Shown: positions 26,001-34,334 of the stretch, in pieces
Layout: every line of letters starts with the position of its first letter
Numbering within the stretch: the first letter of the stretch is position 1
Assembly (NCBI RefSeq): GCF_017377775.1
Contig: NZ_JAFVLN010000019.1
Coordinates: forward strand, 1-64,000
From: Streptomyces sp. VRA16 Mangrove soil
GTDB lineage: Bacteria > Actinomycetota > Actinomycetes > Streptomycetales > Streptomycetaceae
Reading direction: 5' to 3'
DNA: 64,000 nt
The notes under the pieces: generated by a model
What the model was told of the DNA's origin: nothing
The model's input: only the letters and a program-made list of their open reading frames with translations
Database searches by the model: none
Position numbers and translations under genes: made by a program

Positions 26001-27008
26001 AAGCTGTCCAACCGGCAGGGGCAGCCGGAGGCCGGTGCCTCCGCGCAGACCCCGGCGCAGGGCACCCCGGCCCCGGGGGCGACGGGCGCCCGTCCGCACC
26101 CGCAGCCGCAGCCCGCGCCCCAGCCGCCGTTGATGGCGTCGATGAACGCGTCCGAGGGCGGCGGCCGGGCCTACGCGATAGGAGCTCCCGACCAGGACGC
26201 GGACGAGGGCCCCGAGCCGCTCGACGGTCCGGGCGGTGCGGTCGAGGTCGCCAACCGGCCGCAGCCGCTGCCGATGGACGACGAGCTGCCGCCGGAGCCG
26301 CTGGACAACCCGCGCCGCCTCCTGGTGTGGCCCGCGCCGGACGTGACGACGCAGCAGGCGTTGAGCGACCGCGGCTACCGCCCGGTGACCGTGCACTCCC
26401 GCGAGGAGGTCGACGCGCAGATCGCGGCGTTCCCCGCCGCGCTCTTCGTCGACCCGCTGACCGGACCGATCACCCGCACCGCGCTGCAGTCGCTGCGCCA
26501 GGCAGCCGTCGCCGCCGAGGTGCCGGTCCTGGTGACCGCGGGCCTGGGACAGGCGGCGCGCGAGGCCGCGTACGGGGCCGACCCGGCCGTGCTCCTGAAG
26601 GCGCTCGCGCCGCGCGACAGCGAGCAGCACCCGCCGCGCGTCCTGCTGATCGAGGAGCACGAGGAGATCGCGCTCGCGCTCACCGCGACCCTTGAGCGGC
26701 GCGGGATGCAGGTCGCGCGGGCCGCGACCGACGCGGACGCGGTGACGCTCGCGGCGCAGATGCGGCCGAACCTGGTGGTCATGGATCTGCTCCAGGTGCG
26801 CCGTCGCCGCGCGGGCATCATCGACTGGCTGCGTGCGAACGGGCAGTTGAACCGCACGCCGCTCGTCGTCTACACCGCCGCCGTGGACAACGCCGACCTG
26901 CCGCGGCTCGCGGCGGGGGAGACGGTGCTGTTCCTCGCGGAGCGCTCGACGAGCAGCGAGGTGCAGGGGCGGATCGTGGACCTGCTGGCGAAGATCGGCA
27001 CCAACTAG
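23028..27008 (+). CDS. very large PAS / degenerate histidine kinase / receiver-like protein
   Basis: A 1326-residue protein. PAS 1 (about 8-130), PAS 2 (about 150-270, AASEGVVGTDTDGRIVLVNPAAA), coiled coil (about 280-345, Glu/Arg/Ala-rich), then a HisKA-like segment (about 350-400) where the usual SHELRTPL is GQSLRGPL, lacking the phospho-acceptor His, and an ATPase-like region (to about 565) without a clear N-box. A Pro/Gln/Ala-rich linker of about 500 residues follows, holding several basic GRRxARRA-type motifs (near 597, 630, 669, 713, 755, and GRRRK at 986). Two receiver-like domains close it (about 1094-1195 and 1203-1320); the last keeps Asp in VVMDL (near 1252). GTG 23028 follows GGGAGGAAG. 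Probably a signalling scaffold rather than an active kinase. Confidence 0.75.
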   Translation: MSSRPSRGAARLAAILDALPDALVLVNTNGTVVNANSIALEAFEAPGTALVGRGLLDLLPEFDSRLIPGSMRRPDTVTDERGRTKPTRMVARRTDGSEFPVEVTSANLADGARDAVDPYGSGGGGYSGAELLMLVVRDLSGTVDTEAELARSQRQTEMILRAASEGVVGTDTDGRIVLVNPAAAQILGFRASDLGGQELHGLVLHSRADGEPFPYEESPLADTLRSGRKHRVRGQVLWAKSGEKLPVDMTTAPVRDGDQLVGAVMTFTDRRPYDKLVDEHAAEIARRDEAAEQERAERDAELTRVRDELAAELAETREQHTEELAAERERGAAFAEREKDRFEALAARHSQLLAVLGQSLRGPLEELRRELGQLAADDAGQLWPEANQVLHHLAAGYSRMTTLVDNVLAYQTLDEGGSALARTNVMLDAVVAAGVDGAVELIGPGRVQFAVHAPPIEAEVDAGRLATALAHLIADVAGIDATGNARVPAPGAGYIDNTVVVAAAQRGDSVRIEVRGPYSGGDPVHEPIVRGIVRAHGGVLQTHEVPGMSGSAYVLEVPIGTGAGAVPAAPAEIVEAVEPPAAEAAPSVPPQANATTGGGRRRARRASGPSVDSFLESGLPGEAAAAAASGGTGRRRGRRAAEENPDTGAAELPAAVDEGPQDGPPAASGTGRRRARPASTGTAAEGSVVTAAEHAAGSPALGDTVPPQGVPAPTGRRARRAEPQEQPALPALPSAAAPGEQGQGSELELAGASAQPSGRRARRALGAAQATAPGAPAEQAGPREAFALPPAQADRAPRATEPQAQPGPGDVQAQNPQAPQNPQAPQNSEHPRSNAQPQSAQAAQDEQQGDTGAQPQPRPDEQQHASAEHDATQDHTPPQPHPAQSTPAQGTPTPTGQPSRPRAAQPLPAEAPQGPAAPTGDTNSTQGRAFSVRTLGQGVPFGRQIAQQQSGQQVPPRPGATPAQGVPQPQEGQSLGGQSLGGQSLGSGRRRKLSNRQGQPEAGASAQTPAQGTPAPGATGARPHPQPQPAPQPPLMASMNASEGGGRAYAIGAPDQDADEGPEPLDGPGGAVEVANRPQPLPMDDELPPEPLDNPRRLLVWPAPDVTTQQALSDRGYRPVTVHSREEVDAQIAAFPAALFVDPLTGPITRTALQSLRQAAVAAEVPVLVTAGLGQAAREAAYGADPAVLLKALAPRDSEQHPPRVLLIEEHEEIALALTATLERRGMQVARAATDADAVTLAAQMRPNLVVMDLLQVRRRRAGIIDWLRANGQLNRTPLVVYTAAVDNADLPRLAAGETVLFLAERSTSSEVQGRIVDLLAKIGTN

Positions 27009-27027
27009 CGTCGACCGGATCAACTGA

Positions 27028-27063
27028 CAGGAAGGGGCGGCCCGTTCGGGCCGCCCCTTCCTG
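27028..27063. terminator. strong bidirectional terminator
   Basis: Perfect 17-bp arms (27028-27044, 27047-27063) with a 2-base centre, between convergent genes. Its right arm overlaps the parS site by 2 bases. Confidence 0.8.
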
Positions 27064-27077
27064 TTTCACGTGAAACA
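27062..27077. promoter_or_regulatory. parS: parS centromere-like ParB-binding site
   Basis: TGTTTCACGTGAAACA is an exact match to the bacterial parS consensus. ParB nucleates here and spreads; in Streptomyces most parS sites cluster around oriC, so this places the window in the origin half of the chromosome. It lies between convergent genes, where spreading disturbs transcription least. Confidence 0.93.
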
Positions 27078-27078
27078 C

Positions 27079-27129
27079 GTCTTCACGGCAAACGCGTCTT
27101 CACAGCAAACGCGTCTTCACGGCAAACGC
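27079..27129. repeat. three tandem 17-bp repeats next to parS
   Basis: Units at 27079-27095, 27096-27112 and 27113-27129 share gtcttcacggcaaacgc; the middle copy has one change. They fill the space between parS and the stop codon of the acyl-CoA synthetase. Confidence 0.8.
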
Positions 27130-27133
27130 GGCA

Positions 27134-28786
<1,653 letters not shown>

Positions 28787-28839
28787 GGCGTCCTCCCGGT
28801 GGGCGCTACGGAGCAGTAGGGTTCCGCCGATTCTCACCG

Positions 28840-28855
28840 CATACCGCGCGGTATG
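28840..28855 (-). promoter_or_regulatory. 16-bp palindromic operator of the acyl-CoA ligase
   Basis: CATACCGCGCGGTATG is a perfect palindrome in the ligase promoter region. The ATACCG-n-CGGTAT form is typical of TetR-family regulators of lipid metabolism; no regulator gene is adjacent. Confidence 0.6.
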
Positions 28856-28908
28856 TCACTACCTCCGGGAATGATCGATCACCGCGTGCCGCCCTGGCTC
28901 CGTTGAGG

Positions 28909-29568
28909 TCAGGCGTGCGAGGGGCGCAGCTCCGGGTCCTCGCGCAGCTTGCCGAGCGCCCGAGACACCGCGCTCTTGACCGTGCCGATGGAGACGCCGA
29001 GCACCTCGGCCGTCTGGGCCTCGCTCAGATCCTCGTAGTAGCGCAGCACGACCATCGCCCGCTGCCGCGCGGGCAGCTTCTTGATGGCGCGCCACATGGC
29101 GTCGTGCAGCGCCTGCTGCTCGGCCGGGTCCCCCGCGGGCACCACCGGCGGCTCGGGCAGCTCGTCGCAGACGAACTCGTCGACCTTGCGCTTGCGCCAC
29201 TGCGACGTGCGTGTGTTCAGCAGGGCCCTGCGCACATAGCCGTCGAGGGCCCGGTGGTCCTCGATCCGGTCCCACGCGACGTACGTCTTCGTGAGCGCGG
29301 TCTGCAGCAGGTCCTCGGCGTCGCACGGGTTCGCGGTCAGCGACCGTGCGGTGCGCAGCAGCACGGGCTGACGGGCCCGCACGTAGGAGGCGAACGACGG
29401 ATACGAGGGATGCGCGGCGTGCGCCGGACGCGCGGCATGGGCCCCGGTGCGCGCTCCCGCGGGGTTCGCGGTGCGGGCTCCCGCGGGGTTCGCGGTGCGG
29501 GCTCCGGTGCGGGTACGCGTCGCCGGCTCCGGTGCGCTGGGGCAGACAGACGCCAGGGTTGCGGTCAT
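28909..29568 (-). CDS. SigE-family ECF-type RNA polymerase sigma factor
   Basis: A 219-residue sigma factor. An unusual N-terminal extension (1-55) contains two identical GARTANPA units. Region 2 follows (about 58-115, FASYVRARQPVLLRTARSLT, DAEDLLQTALTKTYVAWDRI) and region 4 (about 150-210, LPARQRAMVVLRYYEDLSEAQTAEVLGVSIGTVKSAVSRALGKL). The sequence type is the actinobacterial SigE/ECF41-neighbour group of short two-domain factors. Start ATG 29568 is in GGATCCATG context; an internal start nearer region 2 cannot be excluded. No anti-sigma gene is next to it. Confidence 0.85.
   Translation of the reverse strand: MTATLASVCPSAPEPATRTRTGARTANPAGARTANPAGARTGAHAARPAHAAHPSYPSFASYVRARQPVLLRTARSLTANPCDAEDLLQTALTKTYVAWDRIEDHRALDGYVRRALLNTRTSQWRKRKVDEFVCDELPEPPVVPAGDPAEQQALHDAMWRAIKKLPARQRAMVVLRYYEDLSEAQTAEVLGVSIGTVKSAVSRALGKLREDPELRPSHA
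29453..29500. repeat. tandem 24-bp repeat inside the sigma factor gene
   Basis: 29453-29476 and 29477-29500 are identical 24-base units, in frame, each encoding eight residues of the N-terminal extension; a partial third copy follows. Confidence 0.85.
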
Positions 29569-29741
29569 GGATCCACGCTATGAGCGCACCCTCCTCCCAG
29601 GGATCGGCCGGAGGTCCCGAAGCGACGTCCGCCTCAGGTTGTAGGAGGGGTGGTAACCCCACCTCCTGAAGGTGGAGGAGGGGATGAGGGCCCCTGAGGG
29701 TTCGGCCCTGAGAACCCCGCCGCGCGGGTACCCCGCACGGC

Positions 29742-30623
29742 TCAGCGGATGCGTGCCACCGGCGCGTGCACCAGGTTCTTGTCGATCACCAGGGTGCGCC
29801 CGCCGTGCCGCTCCTTCACATTGCCCGCGAACTGGTGGATGCGGCGCTCCGGGTGCCACGCGGCCCGCCTCAGCGCGGGCTCCCGGTCCAGGCGGGGCCT
29901 GGTGTGCCAGCGCGCGAACCACATCACCGACGGCAGGTCCGGCACCCCGGCCCGCCGGGCCGCCTCCATGTGCCGCACCCCCGAACCGGCGCTGCTGTAG
30001 AAGCCGGGCACATAGCCGTGCCGGCGCACCTCCTTGTCCCAGCCCCGCACGAAGGACAGCGTCCGGTGCGCGCAGCCCTCCTTGCCGGGCTTGCCGTAGG
30101 CGTAGGCCTCCATGTCGAGGTAGAGCGGGCTGCTCGGCCGGATGCCGAGCGCCCCGGCCCTGCGCGCCGCGTCCCGCCCCTCCCGCACGCCCTGCCGCCA
30201 CGGCTTCCGCCCGATCTCCAGGCCCTTCTTGTGGCGGGCGCCGACGCAGGGCGACTGCGATCCCACGTACACCGGCAGCACCCGCCACCCCATCCGGTCC
30301 ACCGCGCGCAGCCAGCCGTGGCTCAGGTTCCGCTGGTGGCGGCAGAACCGGCCGCGGCCGCCGTAGTAGACGCCCACCGCGCGATAGGCGGACCTCTTCC
30401 AGCGCCGCATCGTGTCCCGCGGTGGCGCCTGACAGATGTCGAAGGCCCAGCCGCGGAAGGTGCGCACCGGGGCGCTCCAGGGCGCGGATCCGGCCGCCCC
30501 CGCCACCGCCCGTCCCGCCACCGCCGCCCGTCCCGACGCCGTGGCCTCGGGCAGGCCGCCGCCGGGCCCCGCCAGGAGCACCAGGAACACCACAAGTCCC
30601 ATGATCACTTTTTGTCGGTACAT
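29742..30623 (-). CDS. secreted DUF1906 glycoside-hydrolase-like protein
   Basis: A 293-residue exported protein. The N-terminus (KVIMGLVVFLVLLAGPGGGLPEATA) is a signal peptide; the mature part (from about 55, GWAFDICQAPPRDTMRRW, LPVYVGSQSP, LYLDMEAYAYG, GFYSSAGSG, WFARW, IHQFAGNV) is the Rv2525c-like DUF1906 TIM-barrel, related to GH25 lysozymes, with the DxE pair in YLDMEAY. It probably acts on or binds cell-wall glycan. A second start at 30602 gives a better-sized signal peptide. It stands alone, with no terminator obvious. Confidence 0.78.
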   Translation of the reverse strand: MYRQKVIMGLVVFLVLLAGPGGGLPEATASGRAAVAGRAVAGAAGSAPWSAPVRTFRGWAFDICQAPPRDTMRRWKRSAYRAVGVYYGGRGRFCRHQRNLSHGWLRAVDRMGWRVLPVYVGSQSPCVGARHKKGLEIGRKPWRQGVREGRDAARRAGALGIRPSSPLYLDMEAYAYGKPGKEGCAHRTLSFVRGWDKEVRRHGYVPGFYSSAGSGVRHMEAARRAGVPDLPSVMWFARWHTRPRLDREPALRRAAWHPERRIHQFAGNVKERHGGRTLVIDKNLVHAPVARIR

Positions 30624-30675
30624 GGGCCGAGTGAAGGGGCCTCGTGTGCGCCGGGGCCGGGGACACGCGCCCGGT

Positions 30676-31842
30676 TCAGCCGTCCGACCCCAGAATCAGA
30701 CCCGATGTGGGGACCCCGGTGCCCGCCGTGACGAGCGCCGTCACCGCGCCGGGTATCTGGTTCACCGCCGAGCCGCGCACCTGGCGCACGCCCTCCGCTA
30801 TCCCGTTCATCCCGTGCAGATACGCCTCCCCGAGCTGTCCGCCGTGGGTGTTGAGCGGCAGCCGCTCCTCGGCGACGAAACCGGCCGCCTCCCCGGCCCC
30901 GCAGAACCCGAACTCCTCCAGCTGCATCAGCACGAACGGCGAGAAGTGGTCGTAGAGGATCCCCACGTCGATGTCGTCCGGGCCCATCCCGGCCGAGCGC
31001 CACAACTGCCGTGCCACGACGCCCATTTCGGGCAGCCCCGTCAGATCGTCCCGGTAGAAGCTGGTCATCTGCTCCTGCCCGCGCCCCGCGCCCTGCGCCG
31101 CCGCCCTGATCACGACGGGCGGGTGCGGCAGATCGCGGGCCCGCTCCACGCTCGTCACCACGATCGCCTGCCCGCCGTCGGTCTCCTGGCAGCAGTCGAG
31201 CAGCCGCAGCGGCTCCACGATCCAGCGGGACGCTGCGTGGTCGGCGAGCGTGATCGGCTTACCGTAGAAGTAGGCCGCCGGGTTCGTCGCCGCGTACTTG
31301 CGGTCCACGACGGCGACATGGCCGAACGCCTCGGGGGTCAGCCCGTACGCGTGCAGATAGCGCTGCGCCGTCATCGCCACCCAGGACGCCGGGGTGAGCA
31401 GCCCGAACGGCAGCGACCAGCCGAGCGCCGCGCCCTCCGCCGACGGCTCCCGGTGCTGCACGCCCGAGCCGAAGCGCCGGCCGGACCGCTCGTTGAACGC
31501 CCGGTAGCACACCACGACTTCGGCCACCCCGCTCGCCACCGCGAGAGCCGCCTGCTGCACGGTCCCGCAGGCCGCGCCGCCCCCGTAGTGCACCCGCGAG
31601 AAGAAGGACAGCTCGCCCATGCCCGCGGCCTGCGCCACGGTGATCTCCGGGCTGGTGTCCATGGTGAACGTGACCATGCCGTCGACGTCGCCCGGTGTGA
31701 GCCCCGCGTCGTCGAGGGCCGCGTGCACCGCCTCCACCGCCAGCTTCAGCTCGCTGCGGCCCGAGTCCTTGGAGAACTCGGTGGCACCGATCCCGGCGAT
31801 CGCCGCCCGCCCGCCCAGGGAGTCCCTGTTCCGTACGCTCAT
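30676..31842 (-). CDS. ltp2: thiolase-fold lipid-transfer protein, Ltp2-like aldol lyase
   Basis: A 388-residue thiolase-superfamily protein: AAIAGIGATEFSKDSGRS, VDGMVTFTMDTSPE, HYGGGAACGTVQQAALAVASG, DHFSPFVLMQLEEFGFC and LPLNTHGGQLGEAYLHGMNG. It lacks the usual nucleophilic-Cys context of degradative thiolases, as do SCP-x-like and Ltp2 proteins. In mycobacteria Ltp2 cleaves the side-chain beta-hydroxy CoA thioester of steroids and needs the DUF35 domain of ChsH2 as partner. Here both partner genes lie in the same operon: its ATG overlaps the MaoC gene stop (ATGA). It is the last gene of the operon. Confidence 0.8.
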   Translation of the reverse strand: MSVRNRDSLGGRAAIAGIGATEFSKDSGRSELKLAVEAVHAALDDAGLTPGDVDGMVTFTMDTSPEITVAQAAGMGELSFFSRVHYGGGAACGTVQQAALAVASGVAEVVVCYRAFNERSGRRFGSGVQHREPSAEGAALGWSLPFGLLTPASWVAMTAQRYLHAYGLTPEAFGHVAVVDRKYAATNPAAYFYGKPITLADHAASRWIVEPLRLLDCCQETDGGQAIVVTSVERARDLPHPPVVIRAAAQGAGRGQEQMTSFYRDDLTGLPEMGVVARQLWRSAGMGPDDIDVGILYDHFSPFVLMQLEEFGFCGAGEAAGFVAEERLPLNTHGGQLGEAYLHGMNGIAEGVRQVRGSAVNQIPGAVTALVTAGTGVPTSGLILGSDG

Positions 31843-32264
31843 GACGACTCCCCCACGCCCGCGGCGGCCGGGACCGTGACGGTGACCGTGCCGGTCACGT
31901 GGTTCCCGAGCCCGTTCCTGCCCACGATCCGCACCTGCGCCGTGTCCCCGCCGCCGGCCGCGTCCGTCTCCACGTCGACGATCTCCCCGCTCAACACCAG
32001 GGTGTCGCCCGGGTAGTTGGGCGCGCCCAGCCGTATCGCGACCTTGCGCAGCACGGCGTGCGGGCCGAAGTGGTCGGTGATGTAGCGGCCCACCAGACCG
32101 TTCGTCGTCAGGATGTTCATGAAGATGTCGGGGGAGCCCTTCTGCCGGGCCAGCTCCGCGTCGTGGTGCACGTCCTGGTAGTCCCGGGACGCGATCGCAC
32201 CGGCGACGATCAGCGTCCGCGTCACCGGGATCTCCAGCGGTGCCAGCTCCTCACCCGCCTTCAT
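31839..32264 (-). CDS. MaoC-like hydratase subunit (ChsH1-like)
   Basis: A 141-residue single hot-dog domain: TRTLIVAGAIASRDYQDVHHDAELARQKGSPDIFMNILTTNGLVGRYITDHFGP. It carries the hydratase-2 active-site pattern Asp-x-x-His (DYQDVHHD). In the mycobacterial igr system ChsH1 forms a heterotetramer with ChsH2 and hydrates the steroid side-chain enoyl-CoA. It overlaps both neighbours by 4 bases. Confidence 0.82.
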   Translation of the reverse strand: MKAGEELAPLEIPVTRTLIVAGAIASRDYQDVHHDAELARQKGSPDIFMNILTTNGLVGRYITDHFGPHAVLRKVAIRLGAPNYPGDTLVLSGEIVDVETDAAGGGDTAQVRIVGRNGLGNHVTGTVTVTVPAAAGVGESS

Positions 32265-33331
32265 GCCACCTCACCTCCAGCCGCGATCACATCGCCCAGT
32301 TCCGCCAGGATCTCGGGGGCCGCGCCGAAAAGGCCGTCGAGCTGACGCCCCCACAGAAAGTGCCGGTGCACGGGATGCTCCAGATCGGCGCCCATGCCGC
32401 CGTGCAGATGCTGGCCCGTGTGCACCACGCGCCGACCGGCCTCGCAGGCCCACCAGGCCGCGGTCAGCGCATGTCCGTCGTACGCGAGCCCCTCGTCGCG
32501 CCGCCAGGCCGCCTCGTACGCGGTGACCCGGATCGCCTCGACGTCCATATGGGCCTCCGCGGCGCGGAGTTGGACGCCCTGCTTGGCCGCGAGCGGGCGG
32601 CCGAACTGCTCCCGCTCGTTCGTGTACGCCACGGCCCGGTGCAGCGAGCCCGCGCAGACCCCGGCCTGCAGTCCGGCGAACGCGGTGCGCGCCGCCGCGA
32701 GGACGTCCCCGTACGCGCCGGGGCCGCCGATCCGCTCCGCCGGCGCGCCGTCGAGCACCAGCCGCCCCGCCGACCAGGGCGCGGTCAGCTCGACCGGCTC
32801 GCACCGCACGTCGGCCGCTTTCACCATCCACAGGCTGTGGACAACTTTTCCGGATCCCGGATGCTCGCGCACCGCCACCAGGACGTGCGTGGCGTCCCGC
32901 AGCCAGGGCACCCACGGCACGGCCCCGCTCAGCCGCGCCCGCCCGGTCGTGTCCGCGGCAGCCACCATGATCCCCGTACGGGCAGGAAACGCCCCCGCCG
33001 CCACGGCCGAACCGTCCCTGAACCCCGGCAGCAGCCGCTCGCGCTGCTCCTGTGTGCCGTGCGCGGCCACCGCGAGCAGCCCGAACACACAGCTCGCCGC
33101 GAACGGCACCTGCGCCGTCGTCCTGCCCTGCTCCTCCAGCATCAGGACCAGGCCGAGCAGCCCGGTCTCCTCCACGGCGCCGGCCAGGCCCGCGTCGCCC
33201 AGCGCCTTCCACAGCTCGGCGTCCGTACCGCCGCCGAGGCCCGCGAGCCGCTCCGGTGTGGACAGGTCGCCGAAGATCCGCGCGGCCAGCTCACGCGCCG
33301 CGTCCTGCTCGGCCGTGGGAGTGAAGTCCAT
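32261..33331 (-). CDS. acyl-CoA dehydrogenase subunit (FadE28/ChsE1-like)
   Basis: A 356-residue flavoprotein-family protein, shorter and more divergent than standard acyl-CoA dehydrogenases (about 380-400). The N-terminal helices (FTPTAEQDAARELAARIFG) and the C-terminal TNEREQFGRPLAAKQGVQ, HLHGGMGADLEHPVHRHF motifs are kept. In the igr-type operon two unlike dehydrogenase subunits form an alpha2-beta2 enzyme with one FAD per pair; the second is the gene at 34331. It starts 1 base after the preceding stop. Confidence 0.82.
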   Translation of the reverse strand: MDFTPTAEQDAARELAARIFGDLSTPERLAGLGGGTDAELWKALGDAGLAGAVEETGLLGLVLMLEEQGRTTAQVPFAASCVFGLLAVAAHGTQEQRERLLPGFRDGSAVAAGAFPARTGIMVAAADTTGRARLSGAVPWVPWLRDATHVLVAVREHPGSGKVVHSLWMVKAADVRCEPVELTAPWSAGRLVLDGAPAERIGGPGAYGDVLAAARTAFAGLQAGVCAGSLHRAVAYTNEREQFGRPLAAKQGVQLRAAEAHMDVEAIRVTAYEAAWRRDEGLAYDGHALTAAWWACEAGRRVVHTGQHLHGGMGADLEHPVHRHFLWGRQLDGLFGAAPEILAELGDVIAAGGEVA

Positions 33332-33332
33332 G

Positions 33333-34334
33333 TCAGCCCTCGCCTCCCCCGACGGAGCCGTCGACGACGCGGAACACGGGCAGCTCCAACTCCTCGTCCG
33401 CCCGCAGGAACTCGAGTCGCACCGGCAGCCCGATCCGCACCTTGTCGTACGGCACCCCGACCACGTTGCTGACCATCCGCACGCCTTCCGCGAGCTCGAT
33501 CAGGCCGACCGCGTAGGGCCCCGCCGCGTCAGCGGCATCATCGGACACCGTGAAGGCGGGGAAGGACGGGTGGTGCATGACGACGTAGCTGAACACCGTG
33601 CCCTCGCCGCTCGCCTCGACGGTGTCCCACTCCTGGCCTCCGCACCCGTTGCACCCCGGCAGCCAGGGGAAGCGCAGCGTCCCGCACCCCGTGCAGCGCT
33701 GGATGAGCAGGCGGTGCTCGGCGACGCCGTCCCAGAACCCGGCGTTGTCCCGGTTCACCACGGGCCGCGGACGCAGCTTCCCGGGCGCCGCGCCCGGCTT
33801 CTTCGCACCACCACGCGCGGGCGCGTACTTACCGCGCGCAGGCGCGTACTTGAGGATCCGGAACTTGTGCGTCCCCGCCAGCTGCCCGTCCACCCTGACG
33901 TCCATCCGCGTCGTGACGAAGTGCCCCGTGCCCAGCTTCGTCGTCTTCAGCGGCGACACCGACTCGATCACCGAGTCGTACGTGATCACGTCACCGGGCC
34001 GCAGCGGCCGCAGATACTCCTGCTCGCAGTCGGTGGCGACGACCGAGGTGAACCCCGCCCCGTCGAGCAGCGCGAACAGCTCGTCATGGGCCGGTGAGCG
34101 CCCCTCGTACCCGGACAGGCCGCCCATCGTCCAGGCCTGAAGCATCGTCGGCGGCGCTGTCGCGTCCGGGCCCTCGTACGCGGGACTGGTGTCGCCCATC
34201 GCCTCGCACCAGTGCCGGATCATCGGCGCGTTGACCGGGTCCTTGCCCTCGGCCGCGGTCGCCGCGATCCGCCCCTCGAACGTCTTCAACTCCCCGTACA
34301 CATCCGCGTGTCCGCTCTCGGTGACGCTCTTCAC
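33333..34334 (-). CDS. MaoC-DUF35 fusion (ChsH2-like hydratase / aldolase partner)
   Basis: A 333-residue fusion. Residues 1-165 are a MaoC-like hot-dog domain (KDPVNAPMIRHWCEAMGDTSPAY, PPTMLQAWTM). Residues about 190-330 are a DUF35 zinc-ribbon/OB-fold domain with CTGCG and CNGCG Cys pairs (near 215 and 230). This exact architecture is that of mycobacterial ChsH2, whose hydratase half pairs with ChsH1 and whose DUF35 half holds Ltp2. A short duplicated KYAPARG linker lies between the domains (two copies near 178-192). Its GTG overlaps the upstream stop (GTGA). Confidence 0.85.
   Translation of the reverse strand: MKSVTESGHADVYGELKTFEGRIAATAAEGKDPVNAPMIRHWCEAMGDTSPAYEGPDATAPPTMLQAWTMGGLSGYEGRSPAHDELFALLDGAGFTSVVATDCEQEYLRPLRPGDVITYDSVIESVSPLKTTKLGTGHFVTTRMDVRVDGQLAGTHKFRILKYAPARGKYAPARGGAKKPGAAPGKLRPRPVVNRDNAGFWDGVAEHRLLIQRCTGCGTLRFPWLPGCNGCGGQEWDTVEASGEGTVFSYVVMHHPSFPAFTVSDDAADAAGPYAVGLIELAEGVRMVSNVVGVPYDKVRIGLPVRLEFLRADEELELPVFRVVDGSVGGGEG

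Noticed and set aside
23028..27008. Calling the large PAS protein an active hybrid histidine kinase
   Set aside because: The phospho-acceptor His and a clear N-box are missing, so only a degenerate kinase can be supported.
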